Below are positions 1 to 5,226 of a stretch of 5,226 nt of DNA, piece after piece; within the stretch, counting starts at the first letter, position 1, and each line of letters starts with the position of its first letter. The stretch is from contig JAKAMV010000727.1 of NCBI GenBank assembly GCA_021812735.1, positions 1 through 5,226 of the forward strand. Direction: 5' to 3'. Made by a program: the position numbers and the translations under genes. The stretch comes from Chloroflexota bacterium (lineage in GTDB: Bacteria; Chloroflexota; Limnocylindria; Limnocylindrales; CSP1-4). The notes under the pieces were generated by a model. The model was not told where the DNA came from, made no database searches, and saw only the letters and a list, made by a program, of their open reading frames with translations.

Positions 1-233
1 GACCCGGTTGACGCGAGCACCTGCACGGTGGCTCCCTCACACACCGGTGCGCTGTCCCCCAGGCCGATCAACGCGGTATGGACGCACGTGGGCGCCGCCA
101 GCCGTCGCGCGTCCGGCACCGCGGTCAGGATGACGTCGGCGACCGCGGGCGTGCGGACGTCGCCTCTGCGGCGCCCACCCCGGGCCCGCGGCAGTACCGC
201 GCGGAGGCCGCCTTGCGCCCGGCCCACGTGGCG
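1..233 (-). other. Possible partial coding region running off the left edge (unidentified)
   Basis: The minus-strand frame that is open from a stop at 234-236 to the window edge looks coding in its left ~160 nt. Most third positions are G or C and first positions are rich in G. It translates to sensible, not arginine-dominated, protein, including VADVILTAVPDARRL and later GATVQVLASTG. Above about position 160 the same frame becomes arginine/glycine rich and looks like noise, so the true start is unclear; a GTG at 225-227 is the only early candidate and has no evident ribosome binding site. I recognise no family. The ending EGATVQVLASTG faintly recalls the last strand of a PASTA repeat, but the spacing is too short to claim it. 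It could be the beginning of a gene, a decayed fragment, or chance in GC-rich DNA. Confidence 0.22.
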
Positions 234-718
234 TTACTGCGGTCGCGCCGTCGGCGCCAGCCGCGCCCGTGGCGCTTCTTCGATGCCGTCCCCCGCAGCG
301 TCGTGCCCATCCGCCCTGACCGTCCCCAGCTCCTCCGGCTGCCCGCCGGCTCCTTCGTGAGTGTGGCACGAGGGTGGGCCCCGACCAGTGCCATCCGACC
401 TCGCGGGCGGGCCCGGGCCGGGGCTTCGCGAGCGCTGAGCCCGCCGGGAGCGAAGCTGTACGCCGCCTGACCCGGCGCACGGGCGGTGAGCCGCCGCACG
501 CCGGCCTGTCCGGTGGCAGCGTGCCGTGCGAGCTGGCCCTGACCTGCCAGGCCCTCCACACGTCCGTCGAGAACCTCGCTCGCAAGCCGCCTGCGTGTCC
601 TTCTGGCCTCGCCAGAAGGACCGGCGTTCTGGGGCGCGCGGCTCTCAGCGGTATCGCGCGTCGCGCCGACCGCCGATACGTCCCGCTCGATCCGTGGCCG
701 GGACTTCAAGCAGGAACG
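234..718. other. Intergenic stretch without recognisable gene
   Basis: Several long open frames cross this stretch on both strands, but all translate to arginine-, proline- and serine-rich protein typical of off-frame reading in GC-rich DNA. None shows a family motif or a convincing ribosome binding site. The only structure I can support is the hairpin at 597-621. A weaker hairpin (GTATCG at about 651-656 with CGATAC at about 673-678) has no T-run and is not called separately. The stretch may be the decayed remainder of former genes. Confidence 0.5.
597..621 (-). terminator. Perfect 11-bp hairpin, probable operon terminator
   Basis: GTCCTTCTGGC at 597-607 and GCCAGAAGGAC at 611-621 are perfect reverse complements separated by a 3-nt loop (CTC on the plus strand). 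The element lies about 98 nt downstream of the permease stop, where the minus-strand operon transcript would end. No T-run follows the stem on either strand, so it is not a textbook intrinsic terminator. Hairpins without a U-tract are common at gene ends in high-GC bacteria. It could instead be a 3' RNA stabiliser. Confidence 0.55.
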
Positions 719-1507
719 CTAACCCGTCTGATCCGCGCGCTGCCACCAGACCACGGTGGCTCCGAGCCCGCTGAGCGCGGTCACCACCACGAGGGCGACA
801 CTCATCCCCGTCGCGATCTCGCCGGCCGGCCCGGCCGCGCCCACCACGAGCAACGGCACCGACCAGGGGAACCAGGCCGCCCACCCCAGGGCGCCCAGCA
901 CCTGGGCGAGGGCCATGACGAGCACGGTCCAGCCGAGTGGCGGGATGTACCCGCGTCCGACGCCCGCCACGAAGGCCGTCGTCGTCTGCAGGGCGATGCA
1001 CATGGCCGCCGCCACCGCGCTGGCGGTGAGGGCGCTGAGCACCAGGGTCGCCGACCAGCCGGGCAGCCCCACGAGCGCGCCGACGCCCAACCCGAGCGCA
1101 ACGATCCAGGCCGAGATGGCGCCGCACCAGATCGCCAATACGAGCAGCTTCGCGACCACGATCGTCCAGCGTGGCGTGGGGATGGCCAGTAGGTTCCGGA
1201 CCGTCCGATCGGCGAACTCGCGGCCGAAGACCCACGCGGAGAGGAAGGCGAAGAGCACCGTGCCGGCAGCCCCCACCGTCTCGGCCAGGAGGTGCAGGAA
1301 GCTCGGCCAGTCGGCGGTGCCGGCGGCGAGCTGCGCCTTCGCCCCCAGGAGGCCGAGCTGGCGGGCACGCTCGGGGTTCTTCAGGATCACCATGAAGAGC
1401 CCTTCCACCAGCGGCGCGAAGGAGAAGCCGCCGGCGATCACCCAGGGGACTCGCGAACGGCGCGACTTCAGGAACTCGGTGGAGATCGCGGCTCCGAGCG
1501 CGCTCAT
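719..1507 (-). CDS. ABC-2 type transporter permease
   Basis: This is a 262-residue integral membrane protein, the length usual for BcrB/NosY-like ABC-2 permeases. I see about six hydrophobic segments, near residues 20-42, 73-95, 117-143, 152-176, 187-207 and 234-256. A short cytoplasmic N-terminus carries EFLKSRRSRVPW. The stretch FGREFADRTVRNLLAIPTPR at 94-113 matches the conserved cytoplasmic element of this family (E-x-x-x-x-T-x-x-N-L-L-x-x-P-x-x-R), thought to contact the ATPase. It would pair with the ATPase encoded just upstream to form an exporter in the cytoplasmic membrane. The ATG overlaps the ATPase stop in ATGA (1504-1507), so it is probably translated by coupling; no strong Shine-Dalgarno precedes it. 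It ends with TAG. The substrate cannot be read from sequence; drugs, peptides and lipids are all possible. Confidence 0.88.
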   Translation of the reverse strand: MSALGAAISTEFLKSRRSRVPWVIAGGFSFAPLVEGLFMVILKNPERARQLGLLGAKAQLAAGTADWPSFLHLLAETVGAAGTVLFAFLSAWVFGREFADRTVRNLLAIPTPRWTIVVAKLLVLAIWCGAISAWIVALGLGVGALVGLPGWSATLVLSALTASAVAAAMCIALQTTTAFVAGVGRGYIPPLGWTVLVMALAQVLGALGWAAWFPWSVPLLVVGAAGPAGEIATGMSVALVVVTALSGLGATVVWWQRADQTG

Positions 1508-2448
1508 GCGGCGGCCCGATCGGCGGCCGTGGTGAGCCGGATGAAGTGCTCCTCCAGCGTCTCGTGGACCACCGCCAGATGCATGGGCGGTACTCCGGCG
1601 GCGACCAGCAGGCGGGCGATCTCGTCGGGCGCCTCGATCGCGCGCGGCTCGCGCAGCTCGAGGGCCGTCACCCCGCCATCGCGCGCCTGGTGCACCGGCG
1701 TGAACCCGGCGGCGTGGAGCGCCGCCTCGGCGACGGTGGGGTCGCGCGCCACCACCTCCAGGCGCGGGTCGCGATGGCGCTCCAAGGCCGCACTGTCGAG
1801 CTCCTCGATGAGCCGTCCCCGGTGGACGATCCCGATGCGGGTCGCCAGGCGGTCCACCTCGGCGAGGATGTGGCTCGACATGAAGACCGTCACCCCACGC
1901 TCCGCTGCCAGGGACCGCAGCAGCTCGCGGATCTCGATGACGCCGGCCGGGTCGAGCGCGTTGGCGGGCTCGTCGAGGACGAGCAGCTCGGGCTCGTGAA
2001 GCAGGGCGCGGGCCAGGGCGAGCCGCTGCAGGTTGCCCAAGGAGAGCGTGCTGGCGCGCCGGTCCGCGTATTCCGCGAGGCCAAGCCGCTCGATCATTCG
2101 CCCGACCACGCCCCGGTCCCGCACGCCCTGCAGTCGGCGGGCCACCTCCAGGTTCTCGCGGACGCTGAGCTCGGGATACGCGGTCGCGGTCTCGACGAGA
2201 TGGCCGACCCGCCCCCAGGGCCCGCCCGTCCCCGCGCGCACCCGCTCGCCATAGAGCTCGGCATATCCGGCGGTGGGCGAGATCATGCCGAGCAGCATGC
2301 GGATGGTGGTCGACTTGCCTGCCCCATTGAGGCCGAGGAACGCGTAGACCTCGCCAGGCGCCACGCGCAGCTCCACCCGATCGACCGCCAGCACGCCGCC
2401 CCGATAGCGCTTCGAGAGACCGCTCGTCGCGACCGCGAGCGTGCTCAC
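1504..2448 (-). CDS. ABC transporter ATP-binding protein (ABC-2/BcrA-like exporter ATPase)
   Basis: The 314-residue cytoplasmic protein has one nucleotide-binding domain (about residues 5-230) and a C-terminal tail of about 85 residues, as in drug-export ATPases of the BcrA/DrrA kind. Walker A is GLNGAGKST at 39-47, the signature loop is LSLGNLQRL at 135-143, Walker B is LLVLDEP at 155-161 with catalytic E160, the D-loop is NALDP, and the switch histidine is H193 in SSHIL. The signature has L-G-N where LSGGQ is canonical, and the Q-loop region reads VGHLVETATAYPELSVREN with no glutamine at the usual place. Both variants occur in BcrA-like ATPases, so activity is still expected. The start is GTG at 2446-2448, overlapping the regulator's TGA in GTGA; there is no strong Shine-Dalgarno, which suggests translational coupling. 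It presumably energises the adjacent permease. Confidence 0.92.
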   Translation of the reverse strand: MSTLAVATSGLSKRYRGGVLAVDRVELRVAPGEVYAFLGLNGAGKSTTIRMLLGMISPTAGYAELYGERVRAGTGGPWGRVGHLVETATAYPELSVRENLEVARRLQGVRDRGVVGRMIERLGLAEYADRRASTLSLGNLQRLALARALLHEPELLVLDEPANALDPAGVIEIRELLRSLAAERGVTVFMSSHILAEVDRLATRIGIVHRGRLIEELDSAALERHRDPRLEVVARDPTVAEAALHAAGFTPVHQARDGGVTALELREPRAIEAPDEIARLLVAAGVPPMHLAVVHETLEEHFIRLTTAADRAAA

Positions 2449-3053
2449 AGCGGCAGGCCGGCTTCGAGCAGCGCGAAGGCGCGATCCGTCAGCGCCGTGT
2501 AGCCGCCGATCGCATCCTCGGGGCCGGCTCGCAGCACGACGGTCATCGCGCCCATCAGGGCGCCCGTCAGGACGCGCAGGCTGAAGGGGTCCGGTCGACG
2601 CCCGGTGCGCCCCGCCTCCGCGTCGGCGAAGAGCGCCTCGACCTGGCGCGTGTCATCGAGCACCGCCGTCCGCAGCTCGGGGACCGCGAGGATCAGGCGC
2701 GCCCGTTCCCATTGCTCGGCGATCACCTGGGGAGGCACCGCACCGAGCATGGCGCGTGCCGCCTGCCGCAGGGCCGCGATCGGACGCAGCTCGGCGGGCT
2801 GCTCCCGATACGCCGCGAAGAGCAGCGGGTCGAACATGTCATAGCGCACGATGTCGGCCTTGGTCGGGAAGTAGCGGAAGAGCGTGCTCGGGGACACCTC
2901 CGCGGCCTCGGCGACCTGCTCGACGGTGGTCTCCTCGTAGCCTTGGGTGCTGAACAGCCGGAGCGCCTGTTCCTGGATGAGCGCGCGGGTCCTGGCCTTC
3001 TTGCGCTCACGCAGGCCCGGCTTCGGTTGGACCGTCTCGCGCAGTGCGTTCAT
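2445..3053 (-). CDS. TetR/AcrR-family transcriptional regulator
   Basis: This 202-residue protein is a typical TetR-family length. The N-terminal DNA-binding domain spans about residues 15-70: helix 1 in the basic segment RERKKARTRALIQEQALRLF, then GYEETTVEQVAEAAEVS, with the recognition helix in SPSTLFRYFPTKADIV (54-69). The helical C-terminal domain (75-202), including ARLILAVPELR, is the ligand-binding and dimerisation part and is too variable to predict a ligand. The ATG at 3051-3053 is supported by AAGGAG six nt upstream. The gene is first in an operon with the ABC ATPase, whose GTG overlaps its TGA. This arrangement is common for local repressors that control an exporter in response to its substrate. 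Repression by binding the palindromes at 3106-3139 is my inference. Confidence 0.93.
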   Translation of the reverse strand: MNALRETVQPKPGLRERKKARTRALIQEQALRLFSTQGYEETTVEQVAEAAEVSPSTLFRYFPTKADIVRYDMFDPLLFAAYREQPAELRPIAALRQAARAMLGAVPPQVIAEQWERARLILAVPELRTAVLDDTRQVEALFADAEAGRTGRRPDPFSLRVLTGALMGAMTVVLRAGPEDAIGGYTALTDRAFALLEAGLPL

Positions 3054-3059
3054 GGGCCG

Positions 3060-3066
3060 CTCCTTC
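3060..3066 (-). promoter_or_regulatory. Shine-Dalgarno of the TetR-family gene
   Basis: Read on the minus strand, the sequence is GAAGGAG, followed by a 6-nt spacer and ATG. It is the only strong ribosome binding site in the operon and fixes the regulator's start. The two downstream genes lack a comparable site and use overlapping start/stop codons. Confidence 0.75.
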
Positions 3067-3105
3067 GGCGATCGCTGGCCGCCCCATCATGGCACTCAGA
3101 CCGCA

Positions 3106-3139
3106 ATAGAGTGTATACATCTATCTGCTAGTAGAGTAG
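3106..3139 (-). promoter_or_regulatory. Probable promoter/operator of the regulator-exporter operon
   Basis: An AT-rich island in otherwise very GC-rich DNA lies about 50 nt upstream of the regulator start. It holds two adjacent inverted repeats. At 3106-3124, ATAGA and TCTAT flank a perfect TGTATACA, with one unpaired G. At 3121-3139, the core TCTgCTAGtAGA (10 of 12 positions symmetric) is flanked by CTA and TAG with one extra base. On the minus strand TATACA (3112-3117) is a plausible -10 hexamer; I see no good -35 TTGACA match at 16-19 nt spacing. A palindrome overlapping the -10 is a common operator placement for self-repressing TetR proteins. The binding protein and exact start of transcription are inferred. 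Confidence 0.6.
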
Positions 3140-3483
3140 CACTTCCTGCCGCACTGGGGCGTGCCATTCGGCCCGCATGTCGGTCCAACTCGCGAGGACC
3201 GGCAGCGGGGCATCCGGGGCGCGGGCACCGCCCACGAGTCGCTCAGGAGGGTTCGGTGATGTGCGCCGCAAGGACCCCCTTCCGGGCGGGGTCCGGCCGT
3301 CGTCCGCCCCGGGCAGGAACCAACAGGGCCGCGGGCCCTCCCCTTGTCCGGACGGGCTTGAACATCCCATAGCCACCCGGGACCACCGCCTGGCTGTGGG
3401 CGTGCCAGAGGGCCGCGCCCGAGGATGTCGGTCCGCTTCGTGACGTTCTCGGCCGGCTGGCCGCCGCACTGTGAGAGGGGCAC
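3140..3483. other. Intergenic stretch between the operon promoter and the transposase relic
   Basis: No complete gene is supported here. A minus-strand frame ending in TAG at 3128-3130 gives a briefly protein-like tail (ARAPDAPLPVLASWTDMRAE), but upstream it turns into arginine-rich antisense of the transposase relic. A small hairpin (AGGGCC at 3325-3330 with GGCCCT at 3334-3339) has no T-run. From about 3390 the plus strand may carry the badly decayed 5' part of the transposase (GACCACCGCCTGGC would read DHRLA, a position where relatives have DDHRLV), but this is weak. Confidence 0.4.
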
Positions 3484-4290
3484 GTCGCGATGCACGATCA
3501 GCAATGCACTCCGCGGTGGACTCTAGGCGACAAGCTGCTGACCCTCGTGCTCTCGGCCCTGGCCGGGTGTGACTCCATCGAGGACATCGACGCCCTGCGG
3601 GCGGGTGGCACGGGCCGCGTCCTCGGGTTCGCAGGTCAAGGCGCCCTCGACGCTCGGCACGTTCCTGCGCAGCTTCCGCTGGGGCCAGGTGCGCCAGCTC
3701 GACCGGGTGAGCCGGGAGCTCCTCGCCCGCGCCTGGGCGGCGGGTGCCGGACCGGGCGCCCACCCCCTCACGATCGATCTTGACTCGCCGATCTGCGAAA
3801 CATACGGGCTGGCCAAAGAGGGCGCCACGCACCACGGGTACTCCGGCGTGCAGGGCTATCACCCCCTCCTCGCAGTGGCCGCCGGCACCGGCGACGTCCT
3901 CATGCGCGCCTGCGCGAAGGACACGCCAACACCGTGCGGGGGCAGCGCACTTCCTCGTTGAGACGATCGGTCGGGTGAGGCGGGAGCGACGGGTCAGCTC
4001 ACGATGCGCGCCGACAGCGGCTTCTGCGCTTCGGAGCTGGTCGCGGCCTGTCGGAAGATGGACGTCCGCTTCAGCATCACGATCCGCCAACACCAAGGGC
4101 GTGCGCCGTCTGATCGAGGCGATCCCCGAACACGCCTGGACCCCATCCCGTACGGGCTTGACGACGGGGCCGACGTGGCTGAGACGACCTACACGCCGTT
4201 TGCCGACCAGAAGGCCGCCCGGCGACTGCTGCCGGGCTGCCATCCGTCAGGCGGCGGGCCCTGGGCCATCCCTGGTTCGCGCAGGCGCTC
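3484..4290 (+). pseudogene. Decayed IS1380-family transposase (multiple frameshifts, C-terminus missing)
   Basis: Pieces in all three plus frames join into one IS1380-family (DDE) transposase. In order: GDKLLTLVLSALAGCDSIED and LRAGGTGRVLG (frame from 3490), APSTLGTFLRSF, VRQLDRVSRELLARAWAAG, LTIDLDSPICETYGLAKEG and GYHPLLAVAAGTGDVLM (second frame, to 3904), LREGHANTVR (3910-3939), GAAHFLVETIGRVRR, MRADSGFCASELVAACRKMD (from 4004), GVRRLIEAIPEHAWTP, and DVAETTYTPFADQKAA. I infer six frame changes, near 3634, 3905, 3940, 3980, 4090 and 4140. The first two catalytic aspartates are recognisable in IDLDSP and RADSGF. The C-terminal third, with the family's AE-x-E-N-A-I-RDLKYG glutamate region, is absent. 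A normal relative is roughly 430-470 residues, so about 100 or more are missing, together with the right end. The ATG at 3490 lies inside the homology and is not a true start. The element cannot be autonomous. Confidence 0.88.
3490..4290 (+). mobile_element. Remnant of an IS1380-family insertion sequence
   Basis: The call rests on the transposase relic alone. I could not identify terminal inverted repeats or a target-site duplication on either side. The left border is uncertain because upstream similarity is too faint. The right border is a truncation at about 4225-4290: after ADQKAA the family similarity fades to a possible trace of the P-x-PGSQ motif near 4268-4285, just before the hydrolase stop codon. 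The remnant converges tail-to-tail with the hydrolase gene. Confidence 0.7.
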
Positions 4291-4293
4291 GAC

Positions 4294-5226
4294 CTAGTTG
4301 CGCACCTTGCGGCTGGCCTGATCGATGAGCCGCAGTGCTTCGGCGGTAACCCCATAGTCGAGGGACAGGTCCCGGTTCGGGTCGCCGTTCATGAACGTCC
4401 AGTACAGGGTCAGCGGCAGCTTCAGCTCGATGAGCACGGGGATGGTCGCCCGCATCATATCCAGCGCCTGTGTGCTGTTGTAGCTCGTGAACTCGAGCGG
4501 GTACCCGACGGCCCCAATCTCGCCCACGAACAGCGGCTTCCCGATCTCGCCGGCGATCCGAGCAAACAGCCGGAGGTTCTCTGGGCTGTATAGGGCCCCC
4601 CCGGCGGCGACCATTGCGTCATCCATGTAATGGATGCTGATCACGTCGATCGGGTCAGGGTTGATGAGCCGGAGATAGGCCGTCAGCTCCTCAGCGGAGT
4701 CGGCCGAACAGTTCTCCGGAGCTTCACCAGCCAGGGCGGCGCGCCGAAGGCACGTCGCGCACCAGCGCGGCGACGAATCCCCAGTCGCAATGAGGTGATT
4801 GCCGTCGATTGCGCGGATCATCGACGCGGTCTGCCCGTAGTAGGCGACGAGGTCGTCTGATGTGTAGTCGAACGGCGGCGATTGGAGGTCGGCCCCGAGC
4901 GCGTACTCGTTGCCGAGCTCCCACATCGCGATCGTCGACCGGTTCGCGTAGCGGGTCACGACCGCTTGGATGTACTCGTCGACCCTCTGGCGGCCGAGGG
5001 AAGCCTGGTTCGTCATGCCCTCAAGGACCGAATGGCCGCCGAGGTCGCCGAGATTGGCGACGTTCCACATCAGGTCGGCGACGATCCGGATCCCGTACCG
5101 GTCAGCGGTGTCGAGCATCGCGTCGAACCCCGCGAAGAACCGCTGACGCTTCATGGCCTGCGTCGCGGAGTCCGAGTCGAAGAAGACGTCCTCGAACCAG
5201 CCAGCCGAGTAGGGCGATGTCGCGAC
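4294..5226 (-). CDS. Glycoside hydrolase, GH5-like cellulase/mannanase superfamily (N-terminus beyond the window)
   Basis: The frame is open to the window edge: 24 codons (beginning VATSPYSAGWFEDVFF) precede the internal ATG at 5152-5154, so the real start lies outside and only 310 C-terminal residues are visible. Residue numbers below count from that internal Met. The pattern is a clan GH-A TIM barrel: strand RIVADLMWNV (23-32); acid/base region MWELGNEY with E83; ISIHYMDD with the conserved His-x-Tyr-like H175/Y176; FVGEIGA with nucleophile E212; and YWTFMNGD with the sugar-platform W252. It therefore probably hydrolyses beta-linked glycans; mannan and beta-glucan are both possible. The family's Asn-Glu-Pro is Asn-Glu-Tyr here. 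An insertion at about 126-155 carries C132-x-x-C135 and C149, unusual for the family and perhaps a disulfide or metal site. It ends directly against the transposase relic and appears complete at its C-terminus. Any signal peptide is outside the window. Confidence 0.85.
   Translation of the reverse strand, partial: VATSPYSAGWFEDVFFDSDSATQAMKRQRFFAGFDAMLDTADRYGIRIVADLMWNVANLGDLGGHSVLEGMTNQASLGRQRVDEYIQAVVTRYANRSTIAMWELGNEYALGADLQSPPFDYTSDDLVAYYGQTASMIRAIDGNHLIATGDSSPRWCATCLRRAALAGEAPENCSADSAEELTAYLRLINPDPIDVISIHYMDDAMVAAGGALYSPENLRLFARIAGEIGKPLFVGEIGAVGYPLEFTSYNSTQALDMMRATIPVLIELKLPLTLYWTFMNGDPNRDLSLDYGVTAEALRLIDQASRKVRN

Noticed and set aside
1..150. A PASTA-like repeat at the left edge (GATVQVLASTG)
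   Set aside because: The distance from VPD to this end is about half that of a real PASTA repeat, and only the last strand resembles it.
125..709. Two overlapping minus-strand open frames (37-585 and 125-709)
   Set aside because: Both are arginine- and glycine-rich with no recognisable motif and no good ribosome binding site; long open frames are expected by chance at this GC content.
374..1192. A 272-codon plus-strand open frame crossing the permease gene
   Set aside because: Half of it is antisense to the clear permease, and its composition (histidine, arginine, glycine, proline) is typical of a shadow frame.
1546..2502. A long plus-strand open frame opposite the ABC ATPase
   Set aside because: Shadow of the ATPase gene, whose Walker A, signature, Walker B and H-loop motifs fix the real strand and frame.
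3325..3339. AGGGCC/GGCCCT hairpin as a terminator
   Set aside because: Only 6 bp with no T-run and no gene end nearby; such stems are frequent in GC-rich DNA.
3128..4243. A 371-codon open frame on the minus strand opposite the transposase
   Set aside because: It is arginine/alanine-rich antisense of the IS1380 relic with no family motif; only its last ~35 codons look protein-like.
1..5226. CRISPR array, tRNA or rRNA genes, toxin-antitoxin pair, phage genes
   Set aside because: No regularly spaced direct repeats, no tRNA or rRNA-like sequence and no such proteins were seen on reading both strands.

Overview
This is a high-GC bacterial window with a GC-rich third codon position in its real genes. 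Gene content and style (GTG/ATG starts in 4-nt overlaps, a TetR-controlled ABC-2 exporter, an IS1380-type transposase relic) fit an actinobacterium or a GC-rich Chloroflexi-like organism. The sequence alone does not settle the phylum.

Layout: (1) 1-718 holds no convincing complete gene. The left ~190 nt have a coding-like signature on the minus strand running off the edge, and 597-621 is a strong hairpin downstream of the operon. (2) 719-3053, minus strand, is a compact three-gene operon transcribed from right to left: TetR-family regulator, ABC ATPase, ABC-2 type permease. Both junctions are 4-nt start/stop overlaps, and the regulator has a good Shine-Dalgarno. An AT-rich island at 3106-3139 in front of it contains two adjacent imperfect palindromes and a -10-like hexamer, the likely promoter/operator. 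(3) About 3140-3480 is intergenic, perhaps with vestiges of decayed genes. (4) About 3484-4290, plus strand, is a transposase of the IS1380 family broken by at least six frame changes and lacking its C-terminal part. (5) 4294-5226, minus strand, is the C-terminal 310 residues of a GH5-like (clan GH-A) glycoside hydrolase whose 5' end lies beyond the window. Its stop codon lies directly against the end of the transposase relic.

The regulator, ATPase and permease most likely form a self-regulated export system in which ligand binding to the TetR protein relieves repression of its own exporter. The glycoside hydrolase is a separate transcription unit with no visible functional link to the exporter. 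I see no clear evidence for a wholly new system. The most checkable points are the paired operator-like palindromes, the cysteine-bearing insertion in the hydrolase, and the decayed IS sitting exactly at its 3' end.
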